A DNA stretch of 64,000 nt from assembly GCA_036937835.1 (NCBI GenBank), contig CM072863.1:23892501-23956500 (forward strand), read 5' to 3'. This stretch comes from Pampus argenteus (Eukaryota; Chordata; Actinopteri; Scombriformes; Stromateidae). The notes below the pieces were generated by a model, which saw only the letters and a list, made by a program, of their open reading frames with translations, searched no databases and was not told where the DNA came from. Positions 35,401 to 46,825 of this stretch are shown here, one piece after another; the first letter of the stretch is position 1; each line of letters begins with the position of its first letter. A program made the position numbers and the translations under genes.

Positions 35401-36067
35401 CACTAACAGTGCTACTCTGATGTCATTCGACGGTTTTCCCTGCACATGCGGATCAGGATGGGTTCATTTCTCGCTGAAGAAATGCTTGGATGCCCAGATC
35501 TTGGTTTGTCTTCTAAGTTGTTCATTTGCCTGTATTTCTGCAGAGGGTATCCAACTGTTGAAGGACTGCATCAGCACTTTCTGGCTGAGAATCTGTATCC
35601 CCAGGTGTGTTTTATGCGTTAGGTACCTTGGTTTTTTTTTTTTTGTCTTTGGAGAACTTTCAAATGTGTTGGTTTTCGACATGAAAGCACATCAACAAAA
35701 AATGTGTCTTTTAATAAAAAGCACAACCTTTATTAGTGGATCAGTGATACCAAAAAGACTCAATACTCAAAATGTCTTATGCATTTTTACGGAACCAATC
35801 AATTTTATGTTTTTAATTTGCTTAGTATTTAGGCTGTGACTCTACTAAAAGAAATTTGCACTTGAATATCTATGAGTGATATTTCACTAATGCATGGGGT
35901 GTCCGAATACTTTTTTCCACCAGTTTATCCATAGTTTAAATTATATATGGTTTGCAGCCTCAGTCAAAGCAGGTAGAAGGTACTCAGTGCAGTTTTGTGA
36001 ATTGAGAGAAGCATTAAGCATGTTCACTGAAGAGGTCAGTTGAAATTGCGGCAGTAAAGTAAAGTAA
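32483..36067. other. Long spacer with no recognised gene
   Basis: No coding similarity, RNA gene or terminal repeat recognised. A TCTC run lies at 34793-34808 and a T12 run at 35632-35643. The end of the interval (35890-35925) has 'ggtgtccgaatacttttttcc', which resembles a Tc1-type end, but no partner was found. Confidence 0.5.
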
Positions 36068-36068
36068 A

Positions 36069-36425
36069 GGGCGGCAGTAGCTCAGTCCATAGGGACTTGG
36101 CTTGAAAAACCGGAGGGTGGCGATTCAAGTCCCACATGGACCAAAAATATGGAAGGTGGGCTGGTAGCTGGAGATGTGCCAGTTCACCTCCTGGGCACTG
36201 CCGAGGGGCCCTTGAGCAAGGCACTGACCCCCCCAAACTGCTCACGGGGTGCCGGTTTGGCTGGCTGCCCATCACTCCACCATCTCTCTCTCCACGTTGC
36301 ATGTATATGCCGTTATGCCTTGTACTGCATGTCTGTCTGTGCCGTTGCGTGTGTGTGTAAATGCATGTAAAATGAAAAAAATAGAGTGATAAGTAAATTT
36401 CCCCAATGAGGGGCAAATAAAGTAA
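36069..36425 (+). mobile_element. tRNA-derived SINE
   Basis: It starts GGGCGGCAGTAGCTCAGTCC (box-A-like TAGCTCAGTCC) with a box-B-like GGCGATTCAAGTCC near 36118, i.e. the internal Pol III promoter of a tRNA-related head. A conserved body follows (CCTTGAGCAAGGCACTGACC). The 3' tail is CCCCAATGAGGGGCAAATAAAG, like the stem-loop ends of partner LINEs. Possible TSDs are forms of taaagtaaa at both ends. This type is common in percomorph fish from memory. No protein is encoded. Confidence 0.82.
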
Positions 36426-37021
36426 ATTATAATAATAATTATAATTGTTACAATTTTATATCAAATGTGAGACCACGCAAAGGCTATTGCATTGATGTGC
36501 ATTACATTCTATTAACAGTTGAGTAACATTATTACTTTGCACAAACAAGTCAGTACACCGGGATTGTTGTCTGGATGGAGGGAGGAGTAGAAGTAGAAGT
36601 AGAAAACATTAGGAGAAAAAGAACAAATTTCTTTATTAATTTTGTCTGTAATTGAAACATACAAGCAGACAGTAATTCTTCAGTAGGTGTTTTACTAGCT
36701 CTGATTCACACTTAATATCATATAAATTAGTTAGATACTCATTATCCTACCAGTTTTATAATTTTCCACTTTAAATATGGATATTTATATAATAAAAATA
36801 TTATAAATTGAACCCTTTTGTATTGCCATCAGACAGATGGCAATACAGTGTTTGAACAAGGAGTTGTGGGGCAGTTTGAAAAAAACTTTAGTTTTAAGCT
36901 CACCTCAACCTTGGTGTTTGTGTCCTTTAATTGTTATTTCAAACGTGTCTCAATGTCTCAGCTTTAGTGCTTCTTTTTAGTTTTGACAGAATTACTGTAA
37001 TGTAATTCCTTGTTGATGTAG

Positions 37022-37052
<31 letters not shown>

Positions 37053-37058
<6 letters not shown>

Positions 37059-37112
37059 CACATATATATCACATATATATATATATATATATGTGATATA
37101 TATGTGACGGCA
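37053..37112. repeat. Perfect 60-bp palindrome
   Basis: The 30-base left arm, beginning TGCCGTCACATATATATCAC, is exactly the reverse complement of the right arm, ending GTGATATATATGTGACGGCA, with no spacer. A pure TA run abuts its left side. It could extrude as a cruciform or be an end-to-end inverted remnant of a small element. Confidence 0.97.
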
Positions 37113-38245
37113 ATGAATAACTGATCCAATATGTGTATAATTTATATTTTGCATGTTATGTGTAATCTATCAACATTACATATCTGTAACTAAAGGAAAA
37201 CAACAAAATCTAAAATTAACTTCACTGTTATATGTATTATGTATAATAAATCATTAAAATTATGGAACAGCCCGACAGAGAGACACTAATGTTTCCATTG
37301 CAAGAGCAATACAACTAACATAGCTAACACTAGGTAATGACATCACTGTCATTACCACAACCATCTTTGGCATTTTTCTACTGCAATGTGTACCACAAAT
37401 TCAATTATAGTGCACTAATAAACTGTAACTTTATACAGATTATGTTGATGGATACAGTATTACATACAGTCAAGAGTTGAGTTGTAATAAAAGGCAATTA
37501 AAAAGTCTTCTATTTTCATTGGATTAATTCCCCTACTCAGTCAGTACCTTTCAGATTTTCTGACACTTTTGTGAGAAATCTCAAAAGTTTACTGCCATCA
37601 AAAGACTTTGTCTGTATATAGTCATTGTGTGCATACAGGGACAGCTGTTTCATTCTGGATATAACATCATAGGTGTGTAGTTGAAGAGTAGGGGTGGAGT
37701 GAAAGAGAGTAATGTGTACACAGAGATGCAGAACACGCCCACACCACAAGTGGAATAAAACAGCAGAGTGGGAGTAGGAAGGACTAAGGGAAAAACCAAT
37801 TAAAAAAACCAATAAAGTAGCAGTGTGAAGTGATGTGGAGGAGAGGAGTTACATCTCTGTTGTGTTGAATGGCCCGTAGCTCTTCCTTACGTGCTATCAG
37901 TGTCTACTCCCCCAGCACTCTACTGCTTATAATTGCCATAAACTCATGCATATTCAACAGGTGTCAAGCCCTTTGCTGGTGATAGATTGAGATATACGAC
38001 CATTTTGCATAGAAATTATACATTTGTTTTTGGAGATGCAATGGCCACCTCTTCTCTTCAGGACCATCTGTCTGAAACACGGACATGTTCAATATAAAAG
38101 GATTAAAGCACATGCACACATATATTTATGGATGTTTTAAGCCAGCAATAAAATACTTTCCACCTTTTTAGATGAGTTTTAAATACACACAGACACACAC
38201 ACACACACACACATATATATTAGTGGTGGGCAGAGATTAATTAGA

Positions 38246-38308
38246 TCTAGATTAATCTAGATTAATCTCACTGAAATCTTGAAATTAATCTAGATTAATC
38301 TAGATTAA
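38246..38308. repeat. TCTAGATTAA repeat cluster
   Basis: The 10-mer TCTAGATTAA occurs at 38246, 38256, 38289 and 38299. Overlaps give palindromes such as AGATTAATCTAGATTAATCT at 38249-38268. Similar text begins an uncharacterised fish repeat in my memory; no matching far end was found. Confidence 0.8.
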
Positions 38309-38559
38309 AATGGCTCGTTCAGAATGCGAAATACCTAAGTACTGACCAAAAATAAGTCTTTGAGAACGGGTTTCTTAAACCAGGGGATGCATTAGAACAG
38401 GAGCCAAAATGCATCAGTTTGCAAAATGCATCACTGACTGCTTATAGCAAAGGGATGCTTTGCGTTCAGGTGGTATTTGAGACTGGAAGAACTCCTACAG
38501 TAAACTAATTATGCATTGCATAAGCTGCACACAACCTTAGTGTAAATGACCCCATTAAA

Positions 38560-39633
38560 CAGGGGTCTCAGACTCGCGGCCCGCGGGCCAACTGCGGCCC
38601 CCGGGACGATAATTTGCGGCCCGTTTTAAAATGAAGGATTAATGTTAGTGCTGCCCGCAAAATTGATATGAATGACACTTGTTGTGTGCGGAGCTGAATG
38701 AACCAATCACGGTTAGGTATATGGCTCTGGTGGGCGGGACATCGGCAAGGCTGTCCGGTGGCTCAGCTGCGCGCAGGAGAAGCCGTGAAGCCCCTCTCAA
38801 GGCCCCGGTATGCTTCTGTGCAATCGCCGTAGTACGCCGCGTTCCGCATCGGAGGATTGCAGCATAGTAGTTACGCCAGCTCTGTAAAGCTCCACCTCGC
38901 TACAAGTCTGCCCCGGAGGACACGAAGAAGAGTGTCGTCGCTCTCTCTCTCTGCGTGTGTGCGAGTCGCAGGGGCCACACACACAGCCTGTGCAAAGCGC
39001 AGGATGAAAAACGGACTTTTAAATTAATCTAAACTTCATTAAAAGACGACATGTCTGGGCAAAAGTGGACGTTTTGACACCGTATTTACAGACTCGGATC
39101 CACAGCGTCTCGCTGCTTCATGTGTACTATGTGTACTTCAATAAGTCCAAGTACAGGTCCAGACTTACTGATGAGCACCTTCAAGCCCTACTGAGGGTCT
39201 CCACTGCTTCTTCCCTCAAGCCAAATGTGGCTCGCCTATGTGAGAAGAAGCGCTGCAGGTCTCTAGCAGCAAGAAGTCGGCAGGAGAAGCCTTGTTGAGA
39301 ACAGTTCAGGTTTAATGTTATATTCATGTTCAGAAAGTTTAAGGTTAAATAACTATTAATACAGACATTTGAAACTGAATAAAAATATAATTAATTTCTC
39401 TAATCAGCCAGTCAGTCAGTTAATATGTGGTTTCTTCAGTCGTCTGTATCTGCTGTATGATCATTTTTAATTTTATTTGTTTATGTAATTCATTATTTTG
39501 TGTTAACAATAAAGGCATTTGAGAACATTGGAATGTTTTATCAGCGCTTTTCTTGTGGAAATCCTGATGCGGCCCAGCCTTACCCAGACTCTGCCTCCAG
39601 CGGCCCCCAGGTCAATTGAGTTTGAGACCCCTG
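38560..39633 (+). mobile_element. Non-autonomous hAT element, 1074 bp (copy 2)
   Basis: It begins CAGGGGTCTCAGACTC and ends GAGTTTGAGACCCCTG, with an 8-bp TSD carrying one mismatch (ccattaaa 38552-38559, ccataaaa 39634-39641). It has exactly the length of copy 1 at 19669-20742, opposite orientation, and near-identical sequence: the two long incidental frames of 61 and 62 codons translate identically in both copies. The TSDs differ, so these are independent insertions and not a duplicated block. Confidence 0.92.
39065..39298 (+). pseudogene. hAT transposase C-terminal remnant (copy 2)
   Basis: It carries the same KYRSRLTDEHLQALLRVST frame as the minus-strand frame in copy 1, differing at one residue near the end (SRQEKPC against RRQEKPC). 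The catalytic part is missing here as well. Confidence 0.6.
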
Positions 39634-41347
39634 CCATAAAAGGACCATTATTTTAGGTGAATTATGTTATTAATATGCAAGCATATGATAATTTCTGTGA
39701 TACTGCATTAATATCTTTCTACTAGCTGTCAGTTTTGTTTATGTACAGAGAACCTATATGCCTTTCTATGCACTGTGGTAAGAGGAACTTTTATTTTAAA
39801 AAGCTTAATGTCCGTGCTACTGCACCTGTAGCAGGAATCGTTCAGTCAGACTACAGTCTATCTAGTAAAGAGTAAAATCATCACTACTAAACACACTTGT
39901 TTGTTGTGTTTAATAATCTTAGTAAGAATTTATCATGTAGTTTACTCTAAACCAATGTGTTTAATACATTTTATCTTAAATTTGGTTTTCAACTTTTCTT
40001 GGTAAAAGTGAGACAAACAGTTTCTGATTCAATTTCTAAGTAAACTGAACATATTCGGTGCCAGCATTAGTGACTTTATTGTGATTGACCAGACATTCGG
40101 TGACAACACCTCACAAGGTAAACCCATCACCACATCTTTGGATTTATTTGAATGTTTAAAATGCTTTCAGTGTAATTTAAAATAACTCATTAGAAATATA
40201 ATGTATGCAGTTACTTCCATACAGGACACAAGAGTTCAGAGTGGTTTGATGAGTATGAAAATATAAGAATAGTGTTCATCTCCAGTGGAGTTTAACACAC
40301 TCGGCGAATCTGTGACAAGGACTACTGAAGCTGTTCTTGAAGTTTGTGGTTTACCAATCCTTTTCTGAGACACTACGAGACCTATGTGTGTTTGTGTGTG
40401 TGTGCATGTTTCCCCCCGTGCACAGGTAGAGCACATTCATTGAGGTTCATAACATCAGTGGCAGTATCAGTCTAACACAGATCCATGAATAAGCAATCAG
40501 CAGCCTCTGGTCGTTTTATGTTGTACCTATTGATGGCATTCAGCATCCTGCAGTGACTTCCCCACATTTAGGAATTCTGGGAAATCAATGCATTTGATGT
40601 CTACAACTGAAATATGTATTACTGATATCAATATCAAAGCAGAGTATGCATGTTGTGATCATTCACATACTCTGAACTCCTTTGAAATGTGTTGATTAGT
40701 TTCAGTTTGTTAACTGCATATTGCTTTGAATATCATTTCATACCAGCAATTTACTTATTTGGTTTAAACAAAAAAAAAAATTAAATCAAATAAAACCATG
40801 ACACTCCATATCAAATTTCTTAGGTGTTTATCAGGTGGAAGATTAGTCCTTGTGATGGATTTTATTTAATTATATTTGCGACTGCTGAACTTGTACAACA
40901 GTTTAATTAAAGGAGAGAAAAGCCTGAATGCCAATCGAATACTAAATTGAATTATTGCATTTGTTCAGTCACGTTGCTCTGTGGGTGTACTCATTTAATT
41001 TTACCCATTCAAAACCCCATAGAACCCAGCTCTCAGACGTGACACACACACACACACACACAAACAATGTTAATTTCTTTGCATCAGTGACATGCATTTA
41101 TGAAGTCCCCAAGGCATATAAAATGAAAAGCTTTTTATTTATTCATTTGATGCACTGCAGCAATATTTTTGTTTATCTGTGGTGAAAAAAGAACAGTAGA
41201 AAGGGGAAAAGCCATTCACAAAATGAAATCTATATTAAATGTAGATATGTACATATACAGTATGTATATGTGCTTGGGTTCCTTTGTATTTCTCTGTGGT
41301 TTGTCTTCAGTTACACACACACTTTCTGTACTACTCATCGACCTGAG

Positions 41348-41391
<44 letters not shown>

Positions 41392-41441
41392 TTGAAAAGA
41401 ATGATGTGCATTAATTGAATCAGTTTATCTGAACAGAGGGA

Positions 41442-41479
<38 letters not shown>

Positions 41480-41651
41480 CTCTCCTCCTGTGTCCTGTGT
41501 TCCTGTTTCTCTTGAGATCACACAGCTTCCAAGTGTTTGTTGCAATCTTTTCCTGAAAGTGAGAGAATATTATGCCTCAGCTACTATAGAGAGTCCTCTC
41601 ATTTCCCACAGTACCAGCATGCATTAAGGTGGAAAGCGGGAAGACACTAAA
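39634..41651. other. Spacer with simple repeats only
   Basis: (CA)n at 41042-41061, (TA)n at 41350-41383 and (GT)n at 41444-41477. No coding similarity or element ends recognised. Confidence 0.5.
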
Positions 41652-42043
41652 TACAGTGGGCACAGAAAGTATTCAGACCCCTTTAAATTTTTCACTCTTT
41701 GTTTTATTGCAACCATTTGCCAAAATCAAAAAAAGTTCATTTTAGTTCTCATTAATGTACACTCAGCACCTAATCTTGACAGAACCCCCCCCCCCCCGAA
41801 ATATCACAAAAGAAAGGAAAACTGAAATATCACATTGTCACAGGTATTCAGAACCTTTGCTGTGACCCTCACATTTAACTAACATTTGCTGTCCATTTCT
41901 TCTGATCCTCCTTGAGATGGTTCTACTCTTTCATTGGAGTCCAGCTGTGTTTAATTAAACTGATTGGACTTGATTAGGAAAGGCACACACCTGTCTATAT
42001 AAGACCTTACAGTTCACAGTGCATGTCAGAGCAAATGAGAATC

Positions 42044-42230
42044 ATGAGGTCAAAGGAACTGCCCAAGGAGCTCGGAGACAGAATTGTGGCAAGGCACACT
42101 TCTTAAGAGCACAGTGGCCTCCATAATCCTTAAATGGAAGAAGATCGGGACAACCAGAACTCTTCCTAGACCTGGCCGTCCAGCCAAACTCAGCAATCGT
42201 GGGAGAAGAGCTTTGGTGAGAGAGGTAAAG
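42044..42230 (+). pseudogene. Tc1-like transposase N-terminus (HTH remnant)
   Basis: ATG at 42044 begins MRSKELPKELGDRIVARH, the paired-like helix-turn-helix start of Tc1-type transposases. The next ~45 bases expected for the family are deleted, giving an immediate TAA (42101-42103). Downstream text still matches up to GTGAGAGAGGTAAAG at 42230, where the gypsy 1 sequence begins. The DDE catalytic domain is gone. Confidence 0.85.
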
Positions 42231-42589
42231 TTTTTACTTTTCCTCGTATGAGTGATTTTCTGTTGTAAATTCTTAGTCTAGCCCTTTTGTTTCATAGTGC
42301 ATAGTGTAGTGAATTTCAGCCTCTTTGGAGCGCCTTCAGTTAATGTTTTGCAGCCTGTTGTTTTTCCTCCTTGTGATGGCCCCAGCTGTGGCCACACAGC
42401 CATGAACAAGTCAGTAACTTTCTGTACTCATACTTGTTTCTATAGTTAAATTTTGGTTATACATATTATACATTTTAAATATTAATCTAAACATTTAGTT
42501 GCAATAAATCACACATTCTGTTTCAGATAACACACTTTATTGAATAAGCTCATTTGATACCTCTGCGATTGAGTCCTGTTTTGATCGGC
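42231..42589 (+). repeat. Probable 5' LTR of gypsy 1
   Basis: The interval between the Tc1 break and the gag leader contains an AATAAA-like site (GCAATAAATCACAC, about 42501) and ends CGGCCTGACA, an LTR-like CA end resembling the CCTGACA end of gypsy 3. No second LTR is present for comparison, so the left boundary is uncertain. Confidence 0.55.
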
Positions 42590-42611
42590 CTGACAGTACA
42601 CTTTGGCCAGT

Positions 42612-42995
42612 ATGGACTCAGCAGAGGCTTGCCAGTGGGTGGCTACGCTACAGGCTCAGGAAGCCCGCATTGCCCATCAGGAGGAGTTTCAGACGGCGTT
42701 GGCGACATATCTCGGTGAGCTCTCGTCCCAGGTGAGAGAGCTGGTGCACCACCTGCGGCAGACCACCCAGCCACCCGTGGCACCGGAGTCTCCAGCAGCT
42801 GCAGCGTCTCCGTCCCAGGGCGCTCCCATGGCAGGGATGGTAAAGGCCCCCCCCTTTAGAGAGAGAGCAATTCTCTGGGGAACCAGGACATTGCAGGGCT
42901 TTCCTCATTGATTGTTCAATCCACTTTGAGCAGCTCCCGCAGGCTTTCGTCACCGACAGGTCTGAAGTAGCGTTCATCGTTTTCCACCTTCCAGC
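42612..42995 (+). pseudogene. gypsy 1 gag, N-terminal part
   Basis: ATG at 42612 starts MDSAEACQWVATLQAQEARI, a helical, Gln/Ala/Glu-rich gag N-terminus followed by a Pro/Ala linker. A frameshift near 42870 moves to a frame reading FSGEPGHCRAFLIDCSIHFE and VTDRSEVAFIV, a typical gypsy capsid segment. It breaks off at about 42995, where gypsy 2 LTR-like sequence begins. The rest of a related gag resumes near 49860. Confidence 0.75.
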
Positions 42996-43216
42996 ATTTT
43001 CACATGGACTGGTCTCCTGTTATCGACCCTGCCTGCCTTGTACTAACCTGCCCATCGTTTTCCCGGTAAACTACTCTGCCTTTTGTCTTCGACCACGATC
43101 TGTGTTTTGCCCTTTCTGAAATTTGTCTGCTGGTTTGCTGAGAAGTAAGAATAAAGACTCTTTATTAAACCATCCTGTGCTTTGGGTTACTGCAATTGGG
43201 TCCTCACACACCCGTT
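42996..43216 (+). repeat. Partial LTR of gypsy 2 with polyA hairpin
   Basis: The end is CACACACCCGTTACA, followed by a leader and gag. AATAAAGACTCTTTATT at 43150-43166 puts the polyadenylation signal in a small hairpin with 7-bp arms. Confidence 0.6.
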
Positions 43217-43236
43217 ACAGTACAATCTGGCCAGTC

Positions 43237-44202
43237 ATGGACCCAGCACACCCCAGCTCACCACAGGATCGCTTCGAGCAGATTGAGGCCGCCCTCCAGC
43301 AACATGAGGCTCAAATGACTTTTGCTGCCATTGAATCCAGACAGTCAGCAGCAAACCACAAGCAGGCGTTAGCTGCGTTAGCGGCACAAGTACATCAGCT
43401 AGCAGCCGCACTAACTCCAGCCACCACTCCAGGACCTCCTCCAGTTCAGCCACCTCAGGCCGCAGTCATCTCTGTTCCTGATCCTGTCCGTGAGGTCCAG
43501 ATAGGAACCCCAGAACGCTACGCTGGGGACCTGGAGAGCTGTAATCCTTTTCTGACAAACTGTTCTATTTTGTCTGCCCTGCAACCCCACACGTCTGGGG
43601 CATTCGCCATTAATCATCTGACTGGGAGAGCTCACCTTTGGGGAACTGCTGATTGGGACAGACACACTCCTGCCTGCGGTTCTTTTCAGGCATTCGCTGA
43701 GGAACTCCGGAAGGTGTTTGGCATGGGGAGTTCTAGGACGGACAACGGCCAAGAACTCATAAACATGAACCAGGGCAACCAGACAGTGGCAGATTATTCT
43801 ATTGATTTCCGTGTTCTGGCTCCCCGGAGTGACAGGAACGCTGCAGCACTCCGAGACATCTTTCTGCACAGGCTTGCTGATTACATAAAAGATGATTTGG
43901 TTTCACATGAAATCCCTGCCACACTGGATGGAGTAATAGAGCTGGCCACGAGGATAGATCTACGCATCCAGGCTTGGAGACGGGAGAGACGACAGAGAAC
44001 ACCAAGACCTTTGCAACCAGTCCGACCGCAGGGGGCCTCCACAACTACCAGCTTAACTGCTGCTACTGGTCCACAGCAGGGAGAGCCAGAACCCATGCAA
44101 CCTCTGCGCACCAGACTCTCCCCAGAGGAATGTGAGAGGCGTCGTCGAGCCAACCTTTGTCATTTTGTCTTCCGGTGTCCATTAAAAGACAGGGCTCACC
44201 AG
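43237..44202 (+). pseudogene. gypsy 2 gag
   Basis: ATG at 43237 (MDPAHPSSPQDRFEQIEAAL) gives an uninterrupted frame of about 322 codons. An N-terminal coiled-coil-like Gln/Ala-rich segment and a Pro linker come first. The capsid region includes FAEELRKVFG, VADYSIDFRVLA and DIFLHRLADYIKDDL. It ends RRRRANLCHF...FRCPLKDRAHQ: the central Cys-X2-Cys...His part of the zinc knuckle has been deleted, leaving only its outer Cys residues, so RNA packaging would be impaired. I chose the 43237 start because it lies just after the LTR end and matches the equivalent start in gypsy 1. Confidence 0.85.
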
Positions 44203-44213
44203 TAGATGGGGAG

Positions 44214-44480
44214 TTACTGGTGAGCCATTCTTCTACTCCAACCTCCTAGGGTCACCGACCTCTGATACAAGCCAAGCTCCTCCTGCCTGGAGAATCTCAC
44301 GCCCTTACCATTTTCATTGACTCTGGGGCGGATGCCAGCATAATGGAAGAACTTGTTCACCAATTGGGGATAGGGCGTGTCCGGTTGCCTGGTCCTGTTC
44401 CTGCCAGTGCCCTGGAGGGCCATCTTCTAGGAAGAGTGACCCATCAGACCACCCCTGTCCATCCTATTGTCCGGTAATCA
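44214..44480 (+). pseudogene. gypsy 2 aspartic protease
   Basis: The forward translation contains FIDSGADASIMEELV, the retropepsin-type DSGA active-site motif, at about 44315-44360. The frame is separated from gag by stops near 44202-44250, and a second frameshift near 44470 precedes the RT region. Non-functional. Confidence 0.75.
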
Positions 44481-44573
44481 CCATGAGACCATCCAGTTCC
44501 ACATCCTACAGTCACCACGCATCCCTGTCATCATGGGCTTTCCCTGGCTTCGTCGTCATAATCCTCACATAGA

Positions 44574-45269
44574 TTGGACAACAGGAGTCATCGTCGTCTA
44601 GGGTGGAGCTCGTCATGCCACCAGATCTGTCTGAAGCAAGCTACCTCACTACAGCATTCGTCTTCCACCAGCATGGTACCGGATCTGGCAGGGGCCCCGC
44701 TTAAGTACCATGACTTTAAAGAGGTGTTCAGCAAGACCAAGGCTACTTCCCTGCCTCCTCACCGTCCCTATGACTGTGCCATTGACCTGCAACCTGGCAC
44801 ATCACCACCCAAGGGACGGCTGTATTCCTTGTCTGCCCCTGAGAGGGAGGCCATGGAGGCCTACATCAATGACTCATTGGCTGCTGGCATCATTCGTCCC
44901 TCTTCATCACCTGCAGGGGCAGGCTTCTTCTTCGTGGACAAAAAAGACAAGACTCTGAGACCTTGTATTGACTACTGGGGTTTAAATGAGATCGCGATTA
45001 AGAATCGCTACCCTCTTCCCCTTATCTCTTCTGCCTTTGAACTTCTTCAGGGGGCCACCATCTACACCAAGCTCGACCTTCGCAATGCCTAACACCTGGT
45101 GCGGATTCGAGAGGGTGATGAGTGGAAGACTGCCTGTAACACCCCCTCAGGACATTATGAATATCTTGTCATGCCCTTTGGGCTTACCAATGCCCCGGCA
45201 GTGTTCCAGGCCTTGATGAATGATGTGCTCAGAGACATGCTGAACCGCTATGTGTTTGTTTACCTAGAT
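44574..45269 (+). pseudogene. gypsy 2 reverse transcriptase, N-terminal part
   Basis: The frame reads DFKEVFSKTKATSLPPHRPY, FFFVDKKDKTLRPCIDYWG and YPLPLISSAFELLQGA; TKLDLRNA carries the first catalytic Asp. A TAA (45090-45092) stands where the family has Tyr (NAYHLVRIRE). It resumes as HLVRIREGDEWK, YLVMPFGLTNAPAVFQ and ends VYLD at 45269, where the hAT element begins inside the catalytic Tyr-Leu-Asp-Asp box. Confidence 0.88.
45262..45269. repeat. Left 8-bp TSD of the hAT element
   Basis: ACCTAGAT, identical to 48412-48419. Confidence 0.95.
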
Positions 45270-45570
45270 CAGGGGTATTCAATTAAAAGTCCCCAAGGTC
45301 CGGTTATTACATTTTGCCCAAGTAGAAGGTCCGAGCGAAAGTCATGGCCACATTTTTAAAAAGTAACTAATTGTTTAAGTTTTTACTTAAAATGCGAGAT
45401 ATTAGACACATATTCAATCTCTTATCATAAATAAAAGTAGTCCCAGGCAATCAAATACGTTTAAGGTTTTTATTTCAAGTCAACCAAAAGGGAATCCTTT
45501 TGAATCCTTTGAATAAGATAAATAATAGTGCAAGCTGAGTGGACTTATTTTTTTCTATAATACAACAGTT

Positions 45571-46825
45571 GCTATGTGATTTTCTCCACACAAACAGCTT
45601 ATTCGAGGAGTTTCAGTCAGGATTTAGAGTAAATCATAGCACAGAGACCGCACTAGTTAAAGTTACAAACGACCTCCTAATGGCATCAGACAAAGGACTC
45701 ATCTCTGTACTTGTCCTATTAGATCTTAGTGCCGCATTTGACACCATTGACCATCAGATTCTCTTACAGAGACTGGAATATCAAATTGGCATTAAAGTAA
45801 CCGCCCTAGGCTGCTTTAAGTCATATTTCCTAGACCGTTCTCAGTTTGTTCATGTTCATGATGAATCCTCCATGCAAACCAAAGTTTCTCATGGAGTCCC
45901 ACAAGGTTCTGTATTAGGGCCACTTCTTTTCAGTTTATATATGCTTCCTCTAGGGAACATTATTAGGAATCATTCAATTAACTTTCACTGTTATGCCGAC
46001 GACACCCAATTATATTTATCGATCAAGCCTGATGAAACCAATCACTTAACTAAACTCCAAGCATGCATTAAGGACATAAACAATTGGATGACCCACAATT
46101 TTCTGATGCTAAATTCAGATAAAACTGAAGTTCTCGTAATAGGACCCAAACACCTCAGAAACTATCATTCCAGAGATTTAGCCTTAGATGGGATCACCCT
46201 GGCCTCCAGCTCCACCGTAAAAAATCTTGCCGTTGTTTTTGATCAAGACTTGTCCTTTAATGACTATATAAAACAACTTTCGAGGACTGCATTCTTCTAC
46301 TTACGTAACATTGCCAAAATCAGACGCATCATTTCTCAAGCAGATGCAGAAAAACTAGTCCATGCATTTGTTACTTCTAGGCTGGACTATTGTAACCCTT
46401 TGCTATCAGGCTGCTCTAATAAGTCTCTTAAGAGTTTGCAGCTGATTCAGAATGCTGCTGCACGTGTTCTGACAGGAACCAAGATCAGAGATCACATCTC
46501 TCCCATTTTGGCTTCCTTGCACTGGCTACCCGTTAAATCTAGAATAGAATTTAAAATTCTTCTATTAACTTACAAAGCTCTTCATGGTCAGGCACCATCA
46601 TATCTAAAAGAGCTCATAGTACCTTACCACCCCACTAGAACACTGCGCTCCCAGGATGCTGGGTTCCTTGTGGTTCCTATAGTGTCTAAAAGTAGATTGG
46701 GAGACAGAGCTTTCAGCTATCCTCTTCTGTGGAATAAACTACCACTCTGTGTTCGGGAGGCAGACACGATCAACACCTTTAAGAGTATACTTAAGACTTT
46801 CCTTTTTGATAAAGCTTATAGTTAG
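45571..46825 (+). pseudogene. L2 ORF2 C-terminal two-thirds, open frame
   Basis: The frame is uninterrupted from the insertion point to 46825, about 417 codons. It includes LLDLSAAFDTIDHQ, GVPQGSVLGPLLFSLYMLPL, CYADDTQLY and NKLPLCVREAD: all RT catalytic residues remain and no stops are present. The endonuclease and RT fingers are absent through 5' truncation, so it is dead on arrival yet little decayed. Compared with copy C it lacks the two late stops. A 6-bp loss gives FSYPLLWNK in place of FSYQAPLLWNK. Confidence 0.9.

Larger units (their letters stand above)
36426..38559. other. AT-rich spacer with a palindrome and simple repeats
   Basis: No gene recognised. It contains a (TA)n run at 37027-37052, the 60-bp palindrome (37053-37112), a (CA)n run at 38189-38212 and a TCTAGATTAA repeat cluster (38246-38308). 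Confidence 0.55.

Noticed and set aside
35890..35925. Tc1-like terminus (ggtgtccgaatacttttttcc)
   Set aside because: A single short resemblance with no inverted partner.
36069..36145. A functional tRNA gene
   Set aside because: Box A and B resemblance only; no cloverleaf can be drawn and a SINE body and tail follow.
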